Below are positions 35,026-42,865 of a stretch of DNA of 57,226 bases, piece after piece. Position 1 is the first letter of the stretch; every line of letters starts with the position of its first letter. The DNA is taken from contig CACXFL010000160.1 in the NCBI GenBank assembly GCA_902766925.1, positions 1 to 57,226 of the forward strand, given 5' to 3'. The stretch is from an uncultured bacterium (GTDB lineage: Bacteria; Bdellovibrionota_B; Oligoflexia; Oligoflexales; CACXFL01). The position numbers were made by a program, and so were the translations under genes. Below the pieces are notes generated by a model. That model searched no databases, was not told the origin of the DNA, and was given only the letters and a program-made list of their open reading frames with translations.

Positions 35026-36333
35026 CTACTCCACTTTTTTCCATATTAGACGAGGAGAACGAACTTTTTTATCTGAGAGTACAAAGCACGAACGCACACT
35101 ATCTAATATTTCTTCTTGGTTAGGTTGATTTTTTTTCATTTTAACTTTCAAAAGAGGATTGTTTGAATCTACAAATTCACCAACTTTTCCTACATTCATC
35201 AGTCCCACTCTATGGTCTATCTTATCTTCTAGAATCTTTCTTCCTCCACCTAAAGCTACTACCTCAAGACCCAGTTTTTTAACATCTATTGAAGAAATAT
35301 AACCACTAGATTCAGGAAAAACGTCAACCAAATCATACATATCCGTGTTTTCATTATTATCTATAGCAAAGGAGCTAGCTCCTTGACAAGTAAGAATTTC
35401 ATTAAACCTTTTAAGAGTTTTTCCTGTTTTTAAATTTTTTATCATAGTTTGTTTTATTTCTTCTTGATTCCTATTTGGATAGGCAAGATGAACCATACAT
35501 GAAGCAAGTTCCAAGGATAGTTCCAGGGTATCTTCTACTCCTTCAAAATTCCCGTTCATAATATCGATACATTCTTTGATCTCAAGAGCATTACCAGCAG
35601 AACGTCCAAGACATTGATCCATAGAAGTTAGATAACAAACTGTCGTAACTTTGTTTAGTTTAGATACTTGAACTAATTTTTTAGCAAGTTCTTCGGCTTG
35701 AGCTTGAGTTTTCATAAAAGCTCCAGACCCATATTTTACATCCATTACAAGATATTGGATTCCTTCAGATATTTTTTTCGATAGGATAGAAGCAACTATC
35801 AGAGGAATGGATTCTATTGTAGAGGTTACATCTCTTAGAGCATATAGTTTTTTATCTAATGGAACGAAGGAAGCAGATTGTCCCATGAATACTCCACCAT
35901 ATTTTTCTATGATTGATTTTGCCTTATTAATATCGAGTTCTACTTTAACACCGGGAATAGATTCTAATTTATCTAGGGTTCCTCCAGTATGTCCAAGACC
36001 TCTTCCTGCCATCATAGGTACTTTTACCCCTTCGCATACTACAAGTGGTAGTACTAGTATGGAGGTTTTATCCCCTATCCCTCCGGTACTATGCTTATCT
36101 ACTACAAATTCAGGATGAGGCCAACTCAGCCTCTCTCCTGATTTTATCATTACATCTGTAAGATCAGCTGTTTCTTGATCATTCATTCCCTGTAAAAATA
36201 TAGCCATAAGCATAGAAGAGGCCTGATAATCTTTGATGGTTCCATCACAGTATCCTTGAAAAAATTCTTTGATATTATCGTAAGATAAACTAGACCCGTC
36301 TCTTTTTAGCCTTATTAGTTCTTGAGGAAGCAT
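35026..36333 (-). CDS. deoA: Thymidine/pyrimidine-nucleoside phosphorylase, 435 aa
   Basis: Splits thymidine (and perhaps uridine) with phosphate. The family block VDKHSTGGIGDKTSILVLPL, then GRGLGHTGGTLDKLESIPG, FVPLDKKLYALRDVTSTIES, ILSKKISEGIQYLVMDVKYG and GNALEIKECI are present. The start is at 36333 (MLPQELIRLKRDG), with GGAGG 8 nt upstream, 12 codons after an upstream in-frame candidate. Length is as expected for both DeoA and Pdp, so the substrate range cannot be decided. It is the first gene of a salvage operon with PNP and hpt. Confidence 0.92.
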   Translation of the reverse strand: MLPQELIRLKRDGSSLSYDNIKEFFQGYCDGTIKDYQASSMLMAIFLQGMNDQETADLTDVMIKSGERLSWPHPEFVVDKHSTGGIGDKTSILVLPLVVCEGVKVPMMAGRGLGHTGGTLDKLESIPGVKVELDINKAKSIIEKYGGVFMGQSASFVPLDKKLYALRDVTSTIESIPLIVASILSKKISEGIQYLVMDVKYGSGAFMKTQAQAEELAKKLVQVSKLNKVTTVCYLTSMDQCLGRSAGNALEIKECIDIMNGNFEGVEDTLELSLELASCMVHLAYPNRNQEEIKQTMIKNLKTGKTLKRFNEILTCQGASSFAIDNNENTDMYDLVDVFPESSGYISSIDVKKLGLEVVALGGGRKILEDKIDHRVGLMNVGKVGEFVDSNNPLLKVKMKKNQPNQEEILDSVRSCFVLSDKKVRSPRLIWKKVE

Positions 36334-36551
36334 CCTAAATCCTCCTATAAAAATAGCTAAGACAATCATTATATCTAATATTTTATCTATAAACCTTCCA
36401 ACTATCCAGTAAAGTTTTTTTTACAAATAGTCAGATTTTACTTGATTTTTTTTTCAGTTTTTTATACAGTAAGGAGAAATTTTTTTGATTAATTTAAGTT
36501 TAGTTTTTACTTTATTTTTATTTTAATTTTTTTGATAAAAGGATTTTTATT

Positions 36552-36785
36552 ATGGCAAGAGTCAGTCAAGAACCAAAAATCAACAAAATAAAAAAATTAC
36601 CTCCATCAGTTATTAAAGACATTGAACTTAAAAACCACGCAAGAAAATTAGCAAATCTTTCTCCTATAAAAATTACGGTGAGAGAGTGTATTTCTTGTGG
36701 AGCTCTATTTGAATCTGCTGGTAACAGAACTTGTGGTTGTAATACAAGAAACACAGGATTCATAGCTGGAAGAGAAATAATATAG
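36552..36785 (+). CDS. Small zinc-ribbon-like protein, 77 aa
   Basis: A basic protein whose C-terminal half has CISCGALFESAGNRTCGC: two CxxC/CxC-like knuckles typical of a small zinc ribbon (C-x2-C ... C-x-C). The first half is basic and helical (INKIKKLPPSVIKDIELKNH). No known partner. AAGGA lies about 9 nt upstream of the ATG, and a terminator follows, so it is monocistronic. It may bind nucleic acid or a protein, but the sequence shows no more than this. Confidence 0.75.
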   Translation: MARVSQEPKINKIKKLPPSVIKDIELKNHARKLANLSPIKITVRECISCGALFESAGNRTCGCNTRNTGFIAGREII

Positions 36786-36833
36786 TTTTAAGGTTTACTA
36801 TTTAGTTTAATAAATAGTGTAGTGTACCGTTTT

Positions 36834-36872
36834 AAAAAAAATCCTCCTGGAAGAAACAGGGGGATTTTTTTA
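36834..36872 (+). terminator. Rho-independent terminator after zinc-ribbon gene
   Basis: AAAAAATCCTCCTG (to about 36848) pairs with CAGGGGGATTTTTT (36857-36870) with one or two imperfect pairs, followed by a T run. Confidence 0.85.
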
Positions 36873-37005
36873 TTTGTGTGCGGAAAAATTTCAAGTAAGT
36901 CATTGATTATTCAATAAAATATTATTTTTCCTCTGAGATATTTAGGTATTTCCGATACGAGGGATAAGTAGGCTTTAAAGTATGATAACTACTGGAGGAA
37001 GTATC

Positions 37006-38427
37006 GTGAATAATAGATTAATAGGCAATATGTGTGGTCTGTTATGCTTGGCGATCTTTATAATTCAATGTAGTGGATTGAAATTGGATAAGGGAACAAT
37101 GGATACCCGTAATATTACGGAAACAGCGGATCCAGAATCTGATTTAACTGGTAACAGAACTCTTTCAAGAGAGGGTTTGGATGGCGTTAGAGATCTTGAT
37201 AGAATTAACGATATAAGTATAGTTTATCAAAGAACAGAAGACGGGGTTAGAATCAGCAATCCAAGAAATAGTGATGATACTAGAACAACTACAATAACTA
37301 ATCCAGGAAGTGGTGATTCAGTTATAGTACATGATCCAGGAGTTAGAGAAACAACAGTAACACCAGGTAGTGATGAAGGAGATACTGGTGAAACAGGAAC
37401 AGGTGGTCATGTTATAGTACATGATCCAGGAGTTGGAGAAACAACAACTTCAGGTGATGATGATGATGATGATACCGGTGAAACAGGAACAGGTGGTCAT
37501 GTTATAGTACATGATCCAGGAGCTGGAGAAACAACAGTAACACCAGATAGTGGTGGAGGTGGAACCAGTGAAGGTGGATCTAGTGGAACCAGTGAAGGTG
37601 GATCCGGTGGAACCAGTGAAGGTGGATCTAGTGGAACCAGTGAAGGTGGATCAAGTGGATCAGGTGGATCAGGTGGATCAGGTGGATCAGGTGGATCAGG
37701 TGGATCAGGTGGATCTAGTGGATCAGGTGGAGGAAGTAGTGTAACTACTATAAGAGATATTATAATAGTAGAAGAGCCTCCTATAATTCGTAACAGAGTA
37801 ATATATACTCCTATATGGACTTGCCCTGTTGATCTTGCTCCTGAAAAACCTGTGGTTATTGCTCCACCTAGGCCTATTACTAATGTTACGATTACGAGAA
37901 ATACTACTATCATAATAGTAGAATTACCTGATAAGGATGATGAAATTGATATCTCTAATACATCTACTGTTAATGAAGATGTTACGGTTCCTAGTGAACT
38001 TTATTATAAAGAAGAAGTAATGGATAGAGGAATGCCTCTAGATTTGATCAATCAAAAGACTTGTACTTTATTGGCAGCAGATCCTGATTCTAACTGTGGT
38101 AAGTTTATAGGAAGACAGTTCTTCTTATTCCAAGAAAGTATTGTGTGTAATCCTGGTTTAGGAATGAATGGATCTACAGCTACAGTTACGTTCCAATATG
38201 AACATTCTAAACTAGGTTATACTATGTCGTTTAGAAATACTACTACTGGAGAAGTAGAACACTGTAGTGCTCCTCCTTTGGTATCGATGCCTCAATGTAA
38301 AGTTGTTAAAATAAACTATGCTACTCAAACTGCAAGTTATGATTCTGCTTATACTGGATATTGTGGAAGTCTTCCTGATGTATCTATTCTTCCTGAAAAA
38401 TGGTATAAGGGAATGATTGGTAAATAG
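37006..38427 (+). CDS. Repeat-rich putative lipoprotein, 473 aa
   Basis: Start taken at GTG 37006, where GGAGGA is correctly spaced; an in-frame ATG at 36982 lies upstream. The signal peptide ends in a lipobox (IFIIQC). After an ordinary ~75 residues come three copies of (H)VIVHDPGxxET with acidic/Gly-Thr spacers (about residues 100-185), four TSEGGSxG units, then about eight GGS units forming a long flexible linker. The last ~230 residues are a globular beta-rich domain with paired Cys (e.g. NQKTCTLLAADPDSNCG). The layout suggests a surface-displayed domain on an elastic tether. Function unknown. Confidence 0.82.
   Translation: MNNRLIGNMCGLLCLAIFIIQCSGLKLDKGTMDTRNITETADPESDLTGNRTLSREGLDGVRDLDRINDISIVYQRTEDGVRISNPRNSDDTRTTTITNPGSGDSVIVHDPGVRETTVTPGSDEGDTGETGTGGHVIVHDPGVGETTTSGDDDDDDTGETGTGGHVIVHDPGAGETTVTPDSGGGGTSEGGSSGTSEGGSGGTSEGGSSGTSEGGSSGSGGSGGSGGSGGSGGSGGSSGSGGGSSVTTIRDIIIVEEPPIIRNRVIYTPIWTCPVDLAPEKPVVIAPPRPITNVTITRNTTIIIVELPDKDDEIDISNTSTVNEDVTVPSELYYKEEVMDRGMPLDLINQKTCTLLAADPDSNCGKFIGRQFFLFQESIVCNPGLGMNGSTATVTFQYEHSKLGYTMSFRNTTTGEVEHCSAPPLVSMPQCKVVKINYATQTASYDSAYTGYCGSLPDVSILPEKWYKGMIGK
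37306..37532 (+). repeat. Three in-frame repeats encoding VIVHDPG
   Basis: The segment GTTATAGTACATGATCCAGG recurs at about 37320, 37410 and 37500 (90-bp spacing), and the last two copies also share the preceding GGTGAAACAGGAACAGGTGG. Confidence 0.85.
37561..37736 (+). repeat. Tandem 24-bp and 9-bp repeats encoding Gly-Ser linker
   Basis: Four 24-bp units (GGAACCAGTGAAGGTGGATC plus 4 nt) run directly into about eight 9-bp units GGTGGATCA. Perfect array units of this kind are prone to copy-number change in frame. Confidence 0.9.
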
Positions 38428-38447
38428 ATAGTTTGTTAAGTTTAGAT

Positions 38448-38488
38448 ATATACCCCCCTAAAAATATAGAATATTTTAGGGGGGTATA
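38448..38488. terminator. Long hairpin with C6/G6 core, bidirectional
   Basis: ATATACCCCCCTA plus AAAATAT pairs with ATATTTTAGGGGGGTATAT with a single bulge. It lies between the convergent repeat lipoprotein and MFS genes. Confidence 0.85.
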
Positions 38489-38523
38489 TGTAGTAGAGTA
38501 ATTAATCAAATAGGTATTTTAAA

Positions 38524-39753
38524 TTAAATTTTACGGTTAAATGGAAGTTTTAAAAGTTTATAGGTTAGGATACTTCCACATATTAACATTAAAGTTCCAA
38601 GAATAATAAAAGTATGAGAAATACCACTCATATGGGATAGAGCTCCTGCAAATAAACTACTCAGGGCAGATGGTCCTAAAAAGGCTAGAGCATTCATCCC
38701 CAAAACCCTTCCACGTTTATCATTATCTACTATAGATTGAAGTAACATATTTTCAGGAGTTAAAACAGTAGTACATCCTAAACCTACTCCAAACATTAAT
38801 AGTAAAGCTATTTTACTATTTGTAGTGAATCCAAGTCCTATATAACAAAGACATGCTAGAACTACACCAAGATATACAATCAGTCTTAAATTTTTAGTAT
38901 CATGTTTTGTTGCAAGAAGAAGAGATGAAATTAATGATCCAACACCTGCAGCTCCTAGTAAAAAACCTAAAGTATCAGCATTTTTCCCGAGTACTTCAGC
39001 AGTGTATATAGGAAGAAGCATAGGATAGACTAGTATCAAAAAACAATATAATCCGAGGTATAATATAAGAGTTCTTATCTGTGGTGTTTTTATAGAGTAG
39101 ATTAGTCCTTCCTTTAATCCCTCAAAGAAAGATTCTTGTTGGATGGTTTGGGGCTTGTTTTCTATAATTTTCATCTTTTTAACTAGAATTATACTAGGCA
39201 CTAAACATAAAAAGTTAAACAAGAATCCTACACTTACACCAACACCAGCAATTAATAAGCCTCCTATAGAAGGACCTACAAGACGAGCTAGATTAAAACA
39301 GGTTGAATTTAGTGATATTGCATTTCCTAAATCCTCTTTATTATCTACAACAAATACAAAAGTAGATTGACGAAGAGGCATATCAATAGCAGCAATACAA
39401 TTTAAAAATACCCCAAGGGCCATAATATTCCAAATTCTAAGCCAACCCATAAAAGATAAAAAGGTCATTAAAAAAGCTTGGGTGGCAAAAAGAATTTGAA
39501 CCATTAGAAGTAACTTATGTCTTGAAAATTTATCAGCAATTACTCCAGCAAAAGGAGTAAGAAGCATCAGAGGAATGGTGTTTACAAATAAAACTGTTCC
39601 CATAACTAAAGAGGATTTACTGATATCATAAACTAGCCAATTAATAGATACGTTTTGCACCCAGATTCCTATCTGAGAGATTGCTAGTCCTGGGAAAAAC
39701 AATCTGAAGTTTCTATATTTAAAAGCTCTAAACATATCTTTAAAAATAGACAT
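38524..39753 (-). CDS. MFS transporter, 409 aa
   Basis: Twelve membrane segments are visible. The N-terminal block FRLFFPGLAISQIGIWVQNV, then VYDISKSSLVMGTVLFVNTI, and the loop 2-3 motif GVIADKFSRHKLL match the EntS-like/MFS_3 exporter branch. The most likely start is ATG at 39753 (MSIFKDMF); a GTG ten codons earlier is possible. Probably an exporter of a small molecule; which one cannot be told. It is divergent from the FabL-like reductase gene with a 14-bp palindrome between them, a typical arrangement for an exporter under a local repressor. Confidence 0.87.
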   Translation of the reverse strand: MSIFKDMFRAFKYRNFRLFFPGLAISQIGIWVQNVSINWLVYDISKSSLVMGTVLFVNTIPLMLLTPFAGVIADKFSRHKLLLMVQILFATQAFLMTFLSFMGWLRIWNIMALGVFLNCIAAIDMPLRQSTFVFVVDNKEDLGNAISLNSTCFNLARLVGPSIGGLLIAGVGVSVGFLFNFLCLVPSIILVKKMKIIENKPQTIQQESFFEGLKEGLIYSIKTPQIRTLILYLGLYCFLILVYPMLLPIYTAEVLGKNADTLGFLLGAAGVGSLISSLLLATKHDTKNLRLIVYLGVVLACLCYIGLGFTTNSKIALLLMFGVGLGCTTVLTPENMLLQSIVDNDKRGRVLGMNALAFLGPSALSSLFAGALSHMSGISHTFIILGTLMLICGSILTYKLLKLPFNRKI

Positions 39754-39803
39754 ATCTATATTACCCACGATTAAGTAGTGCACATTCAGTGTATGTATAT
39801 TTG

Positions 39804-39817
39804 ACCAATATATTGGT
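39804..39817. promoter_or_regulatory. 14-bp perfect palindrome between MFS and FabL-like genes
   Basis: ACCAATATATTGGT lies 51 nt upstream of the MFS start and 125 nt upstream of the reductase start. It is a candidate operator for divergent control. Confidence 0.45.
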
Positions 39818-39941
39818 GAGTGAGCATACTACAACATAAAATTTTTTGATATTAAAAAAACTTGTAGTAATTATATCAAAAACATATCATCTGAAATATG
39901 GTGTTTTTGTTAAATTAGGTACTGATTAGTAGGGTATAGAT

Positions 39942-40721
39942 ATGGAAGGAATCTTGTCAGGAAAAGTAGCTCTTATTACAGGAGGATCTCGTGGAATAGG
40001 AAGAGCTATTTCAAAAACTTTGGCTTTAAATGGAGCAAAGGTTATTATCAATTACCTGAATAATCATGATGCAGCTAACTCTTTGGTAGATGAGTTAGCC
40101 CAGCAGGGAGCCTCTGTAGAAATAATACAAGCCCATATTGGAGATCCTACAAGTAGAAAAGAACTTTGGGACAGGTTTGATACTATATCTGATAGGTTAG
40201 ATTTTTTTATAGCAAATGCTGCTATTGGGGTATTTAAACCCCTGGAACAACTTTCTTCTAACAGTTTCAAAAAAGTTCTTTCAATTAATTTAGAATCTTT
40301 TTTAGATCTTAGTCATGGGGCAATTTCTAGGATGAAAAAAAAGGACAAAACATATGAGGGAGAAAGAGGAAGAATTATTGCTATATCAAGTATGGGAGCC
40401 TCAAGAACTATACCAGATTATGGATCTGTTGCTTGTATTAAAGCGGGGGTGGAATCCATGATAAGACAGTATGCTTTTGAACTAGGAGGAGAAGGGATTA
40501 ACTGTAATGTTGTTAGAGCTGGTCTTGTAGATACAGGACTTTTAGATTATGTTTCTGGAAAATCAGATATAATAAGTTCTACGATTAATTCTACTCCTAC
40601 TGGAAGAATGACAACCCCAGAAGATGTTGCTGGTGTTGTTAAATTTCTTCTAACTCGGGATTCCCGTATGATAACAGGACAGACTATAGTAGTAGATGGA
40701 GGATACAGTATTAAAGCATGA
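39942..40721 (+). CDS. SDR reductase, FabL-like enoyl-ACP reductase, 259 aa
   Basis: NAD(P)-binding GGSRGIG (14-20). The catalytic pair is Tyr160 and Lys167, spaced Y-x6-K as in enoyl-ACP reductases (FabI/FabL) rather than Y-x3-K of ketoreductases. The C-terminal part (STPTGRMTTPEDVAGVVKFL then MITGQTIVVDGGYS) closely follows FabL of Bacillus. It would reduce enoyl-ACP in a fatty-acid-like cycle. It overlaps the next reductase by 4 nt (ATGA). Because it is paired with a NAD-binding_4-type reductase and not in a fab operon, it may belong to a specialised acyl pathway; housekeeping use is also possible. Confidence 0.8.
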   Translation: MEGILSGKVALITGGSRGIGRAISKTLALNGAKVIINYLNNHDAANSLVDELAQQGASVEIIQAHIGDPTSRKELWDRFDTISDRLDFFIANAAIGVFKPLEQLSSNSFKKVLSINLESFLDLSHGAISRMKKKDKTYEGERGRIIAISSMGASRTIPDYGSVACIKAGVESMIRQYAFELGGEGINCNVVRAGLVDTGLLDYVSGKSDIISSTINSTPTGRMTTPEDVAGVVKFLLTRDSRMITGQTIVVDGGYSIKA

Positions 40722-41830
40722 ATATAGTAATATCCGGTGTTTGTGGACTTATAGGTTCAGAACTTTTAAGACACTATATAAAATCCGATAGTTGTAAGAA
40801 TATATATGCTGTACTTAGACCCTGTTCTGATATTTCTTCTGATCAAAGGTGGGAGAAGTTAAAAACATGGTGGTCTAAATTTTTTGATACATCTACCTAC
40901 AATTATTCTAAAGTTCATATAGTTAGTTATGATTTTTTATCAAGTAGAAGTGATATTGAAGATCTTTTAATAAATGCAGGTATTGATTATTTTTTTCATT
41001 GTGCTGCTCTTACTAATTTAAATCTAGAATACAGTGAGGCTAGAGTTGGAAATGTAACCACTACTGAATATGCAATTAGTCTTGCTGAGAAATTACCTGA
41101 TTTAAAAAGATTTGTGTTTTTTTCAACAGCCTTTGTTTCAGGTACTAAAACAGGAACTATTAGAGAAGATGATAAAAATATTTTAAAGTATAATAACAGT
41201 TATGAAAGGACTAAATACGAAGCGGAACTTTTAGTAAAGGCTTCTTCTCTTCCTTACACTATACTTCGTCCTACAATAGTAGTAGCAGATAGTAACACTG
41301 GATATATAAAAGGGACCAAGGTCATATATGCTATCTTTAAATTATGGACTACAGGTTTTTTAAAGAAAGCTCCTCTGAATAAAAAAGGGTACGGAGATAT
41401 AATCCCAATTGATTTTATAGTTAAGGTTTCATCATATGTTGTAACTACTGATAAATCTTTGGGGCAGACTTATCATCTTAGTAGTGGATATCCTCCTCCA
41501 CGAGGTATGGATATATTCCGGGTAGCTACGTCTACTTTTAATATGCCAAAACCCCGTATTGCTCCATCTTGGATAGTTCCTATCTTTGTTTCAAATTGGT
41601 TTCTGCATTTTGTTCCATCTACTCTTAGAAGTATTATAGAGCAGTTAAAATTCTTCCTTCCTTATTTAAACAGTACAAAAAGATTCTACAGTAACGATAA
41701 GATAGTATCTTTACTTGAAGGGAGTGGTATCAAGGTTCCTCAGTTTGAGGAATATAAGACTAACCTTTTTAAATTTGTAAAAGATACTTTCTGGGGAAAG
41801 AAAGCATTAGAAAATAAGATTTTTGATTAA
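40718..41830 (+). CDS. Extended SDR, thioester/acyl reductase-like (NAD-binding_4), 370 aa
   Basis: Starts directly with a Rossmann motif MNIVISGVCGLIGSELL (GxxGxxG 7-13). Further seen: YFFHCAALTNLNLEYSEAR, VFFSTAFVSG and the catalytic Y-x3-K at Tyr162-Lys166 (SYERTKYEAE), followed by LPYTILRPTIVVADSNTG. This is the pattern of 'male sterility'/thioester-reductase type SDRs that release acyl chains from ACP or CoA as aldehydes or alcohols. The C-terminal 120 residues are hydrophobic-aromatic and may touch the membrane. It is translationally coupled to the FabL-like reductase by a 4-nt overlap. The substrate is unknown. Confidence 0.8.
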   Translation: MNIVISGVCGLIGSELLRHYIKSDSCKNIYAVLRPCSDISSDQRWEKLKTWWSKFFDTSTYNYSKVHIVSYDFLSSRSDIEDLLINAGIDYFFHCAALTNLNLEYSEARVGNVTTTEYAISLAEKLPDLKRFVFFSTAFVSGTKTGTIREDDKNILKYNNSYERTKYEAELLVKASSLPYTILRPTIVVADSNTGYIKGTKVIYAIFKLWTTGFLKKAPLNKKGYGDIIPIDFIVKVSSYVVTTDKSLGQTYHLSSGYPPPRGMDIFRVATSTFNMPKPRIAPSWIVPIFVSNWFLHFVPSTLRSIIEQLKFFLPYLNSTKRFYSNDKIVSLLEGSGIKVPQFEEYKTNLFKFVKDTFWGKKALENKIFD

Positions 41831-42130
41831 TTGAATTTCTTTTCTTGATAAGAAGTGTGATTAAAATTATAGAATACAATATATGTATATTACTCAAACT
41901 TGTATTAAAAAATATACAGTTTTATATATAATAAATATAAAACATCATGGAAGTACTGTTTTTGTATTCTGTTTGTGAATAAAAACCAGTTGTTATTAAA
42001 AACTTTATCTATAAGAATTTGATATTTTAGACTTTCCATGGTATGGAAATAAAGTTTCAATCGAAATTTTAGCTAAGCTTTAATATCTTGAATTTCGTAT
42101 TCAAAGATTGCTTGACACGTGGAGTGAGTG
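41831..42130. other. Intergenic region, no gene seen
   Basis: About 300 bp of AT-rich sequence. I find no open frame or strong hairpin. It must hold the promoter of the repeat protein gene; I cannot pick a convincing -35/-10 pair. Confidence 0.5.
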
Positions 42131-42850
42131 ATGATTAAAAATCTTATTTGTTTATTTAGTTTATTATTTTTTACTTCTTATTTATTTGGTTTAAATGATA
42201 GTGATATGCCTCTTCCAGAAGAAAAACCATATGAAGAGACATTTACTCCATCCCCAACAGAGATATATTCACCAAATCTAAAAAAGGCTGGGAGTATAGT
42301 AGCAGAGGATATGCCTCTTCCAGAAGAAAAACCATATGAAGAGACATTTACTCCATCCCCAACAGAAATTACTTCTCCATATTTAAAGATACATAGTACT
42401 TTAGTCGCAGAAGAAGGAATGCCTCTACCAGAAGAGGAACTTCCATTTGAAGAAACGTTCTTACCGAGTATAATTGATAAATATCTTGATGTATTAGAAA
42501 AAAACAAATCTCAACAACTAAATTTTTCAAGAACTGAGATTGAGGAATTTGTAGGTCAGACCGTATTTCAAAACAGTTCTGTTAAAAGACGTGATTTTAT
42601 ACTGCAAGCGTGGCAAACAGCAGAAAAAGAACGTCGTTCGGTTGAAGTAAGACTTCTTCTTTTTATAACTGTATGTAAAAATGGACAACTGCGTGATCTA
42701 AATAAACCTATAAGGTTTAATGTCTTGTTTTATGGTCCAAAAGCAAAACTAGGAGCTCGTAACTATAAAAAATTTCAAGACTATGCAAGAAAACGTTGTG
42801 TACTCAACTTAAGGGAATCATGTAAATCTATAATGAGCGAAAGTATGTGA
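42131..42850 (+). CDS. Secreted protein with triple PLPEE repeat, 239 aa
   Basis: Signal peptide (IKNLICLFSLLFFTSYLFG) then three copies of a unit reading MPLPEEKPYEETFTPSPTEI (third copy diverged: MPLPEEELPFEETFLPS), spaced 35-37 residues apart. The acidic Pro-rich units look like a stalk or a binding repeat. From about residue 130 to the end is a basic helical domain with two closing Cys (KRCVLNLRESCKSIM). Start ATG 42131 has GGAG 6 nt upstream; a GTG one codon earlier is less likely. No known family. It is 15 nt ahead of the rRNA methyltransferase gene. Confidence 0.75.
   Translation: MIKNLICLFSLLFFTSYLFGLNDSDMPLPEEKPYEETFTPSPTEIYSPNLKKAGSIVAEDMPLPEEKPYEETFTPSPTEITSPYLKIHSTLVAEEGMPLPEEELPFEETFLPSIIDKYLDVLEKNKSQQLNFSRTEIEEFVGQTVFQNSSVKRRDFILQAWQTAEKERRSVEVRLLLFITVCKNGQLRDLNKPIRFNVLFYGPKAKLGARNYKKFQDYARKRCVLNLRESCKSIMSESM
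42203..42366 (+). repeat. 59-bp identical direct repeat
   Basis: 42203-42261 and 42308-42366 are base-for-base identical, 105 bp apart, inside the repeat protein gene. Perfect DNA identity means a recent duplication or gene conversion. Confidence 0.9.
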
Positions 42851-42865
42851 TAGTGGAGAGTTTAA

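Noticed and set aside
37561-37736. Regular repeats that might be taken for a CRISPR array
   Set aside because: Units are 9 and 24 bp, contiguous without spacers and in frame with a protein-coding gene.
37497-37913. Minus-strand frame with a Pro-Asp-Pro repeat (138 aa)
   Set aside because: It is the exact antisense of the Gly-Ser repeat of the lipoprotein gene; the repeat keeps the opposite frame open. No ribosome site.
39942-40721. 3-oxoacyl-ACP reductase FabG
   Set aside because: The Tyr-Lys spacing is Y-x6-K, as in FabL/FabI, rather than Y-x3-K, and the C-terminal GRM...GQTIVVDGG region follows FabL.
42178-42507. Minus-strand 109-aa frame
   Set aside because: Mirror image of the PLPEE repeat protein; open only because the DNA repeat lacks stops on both strands.
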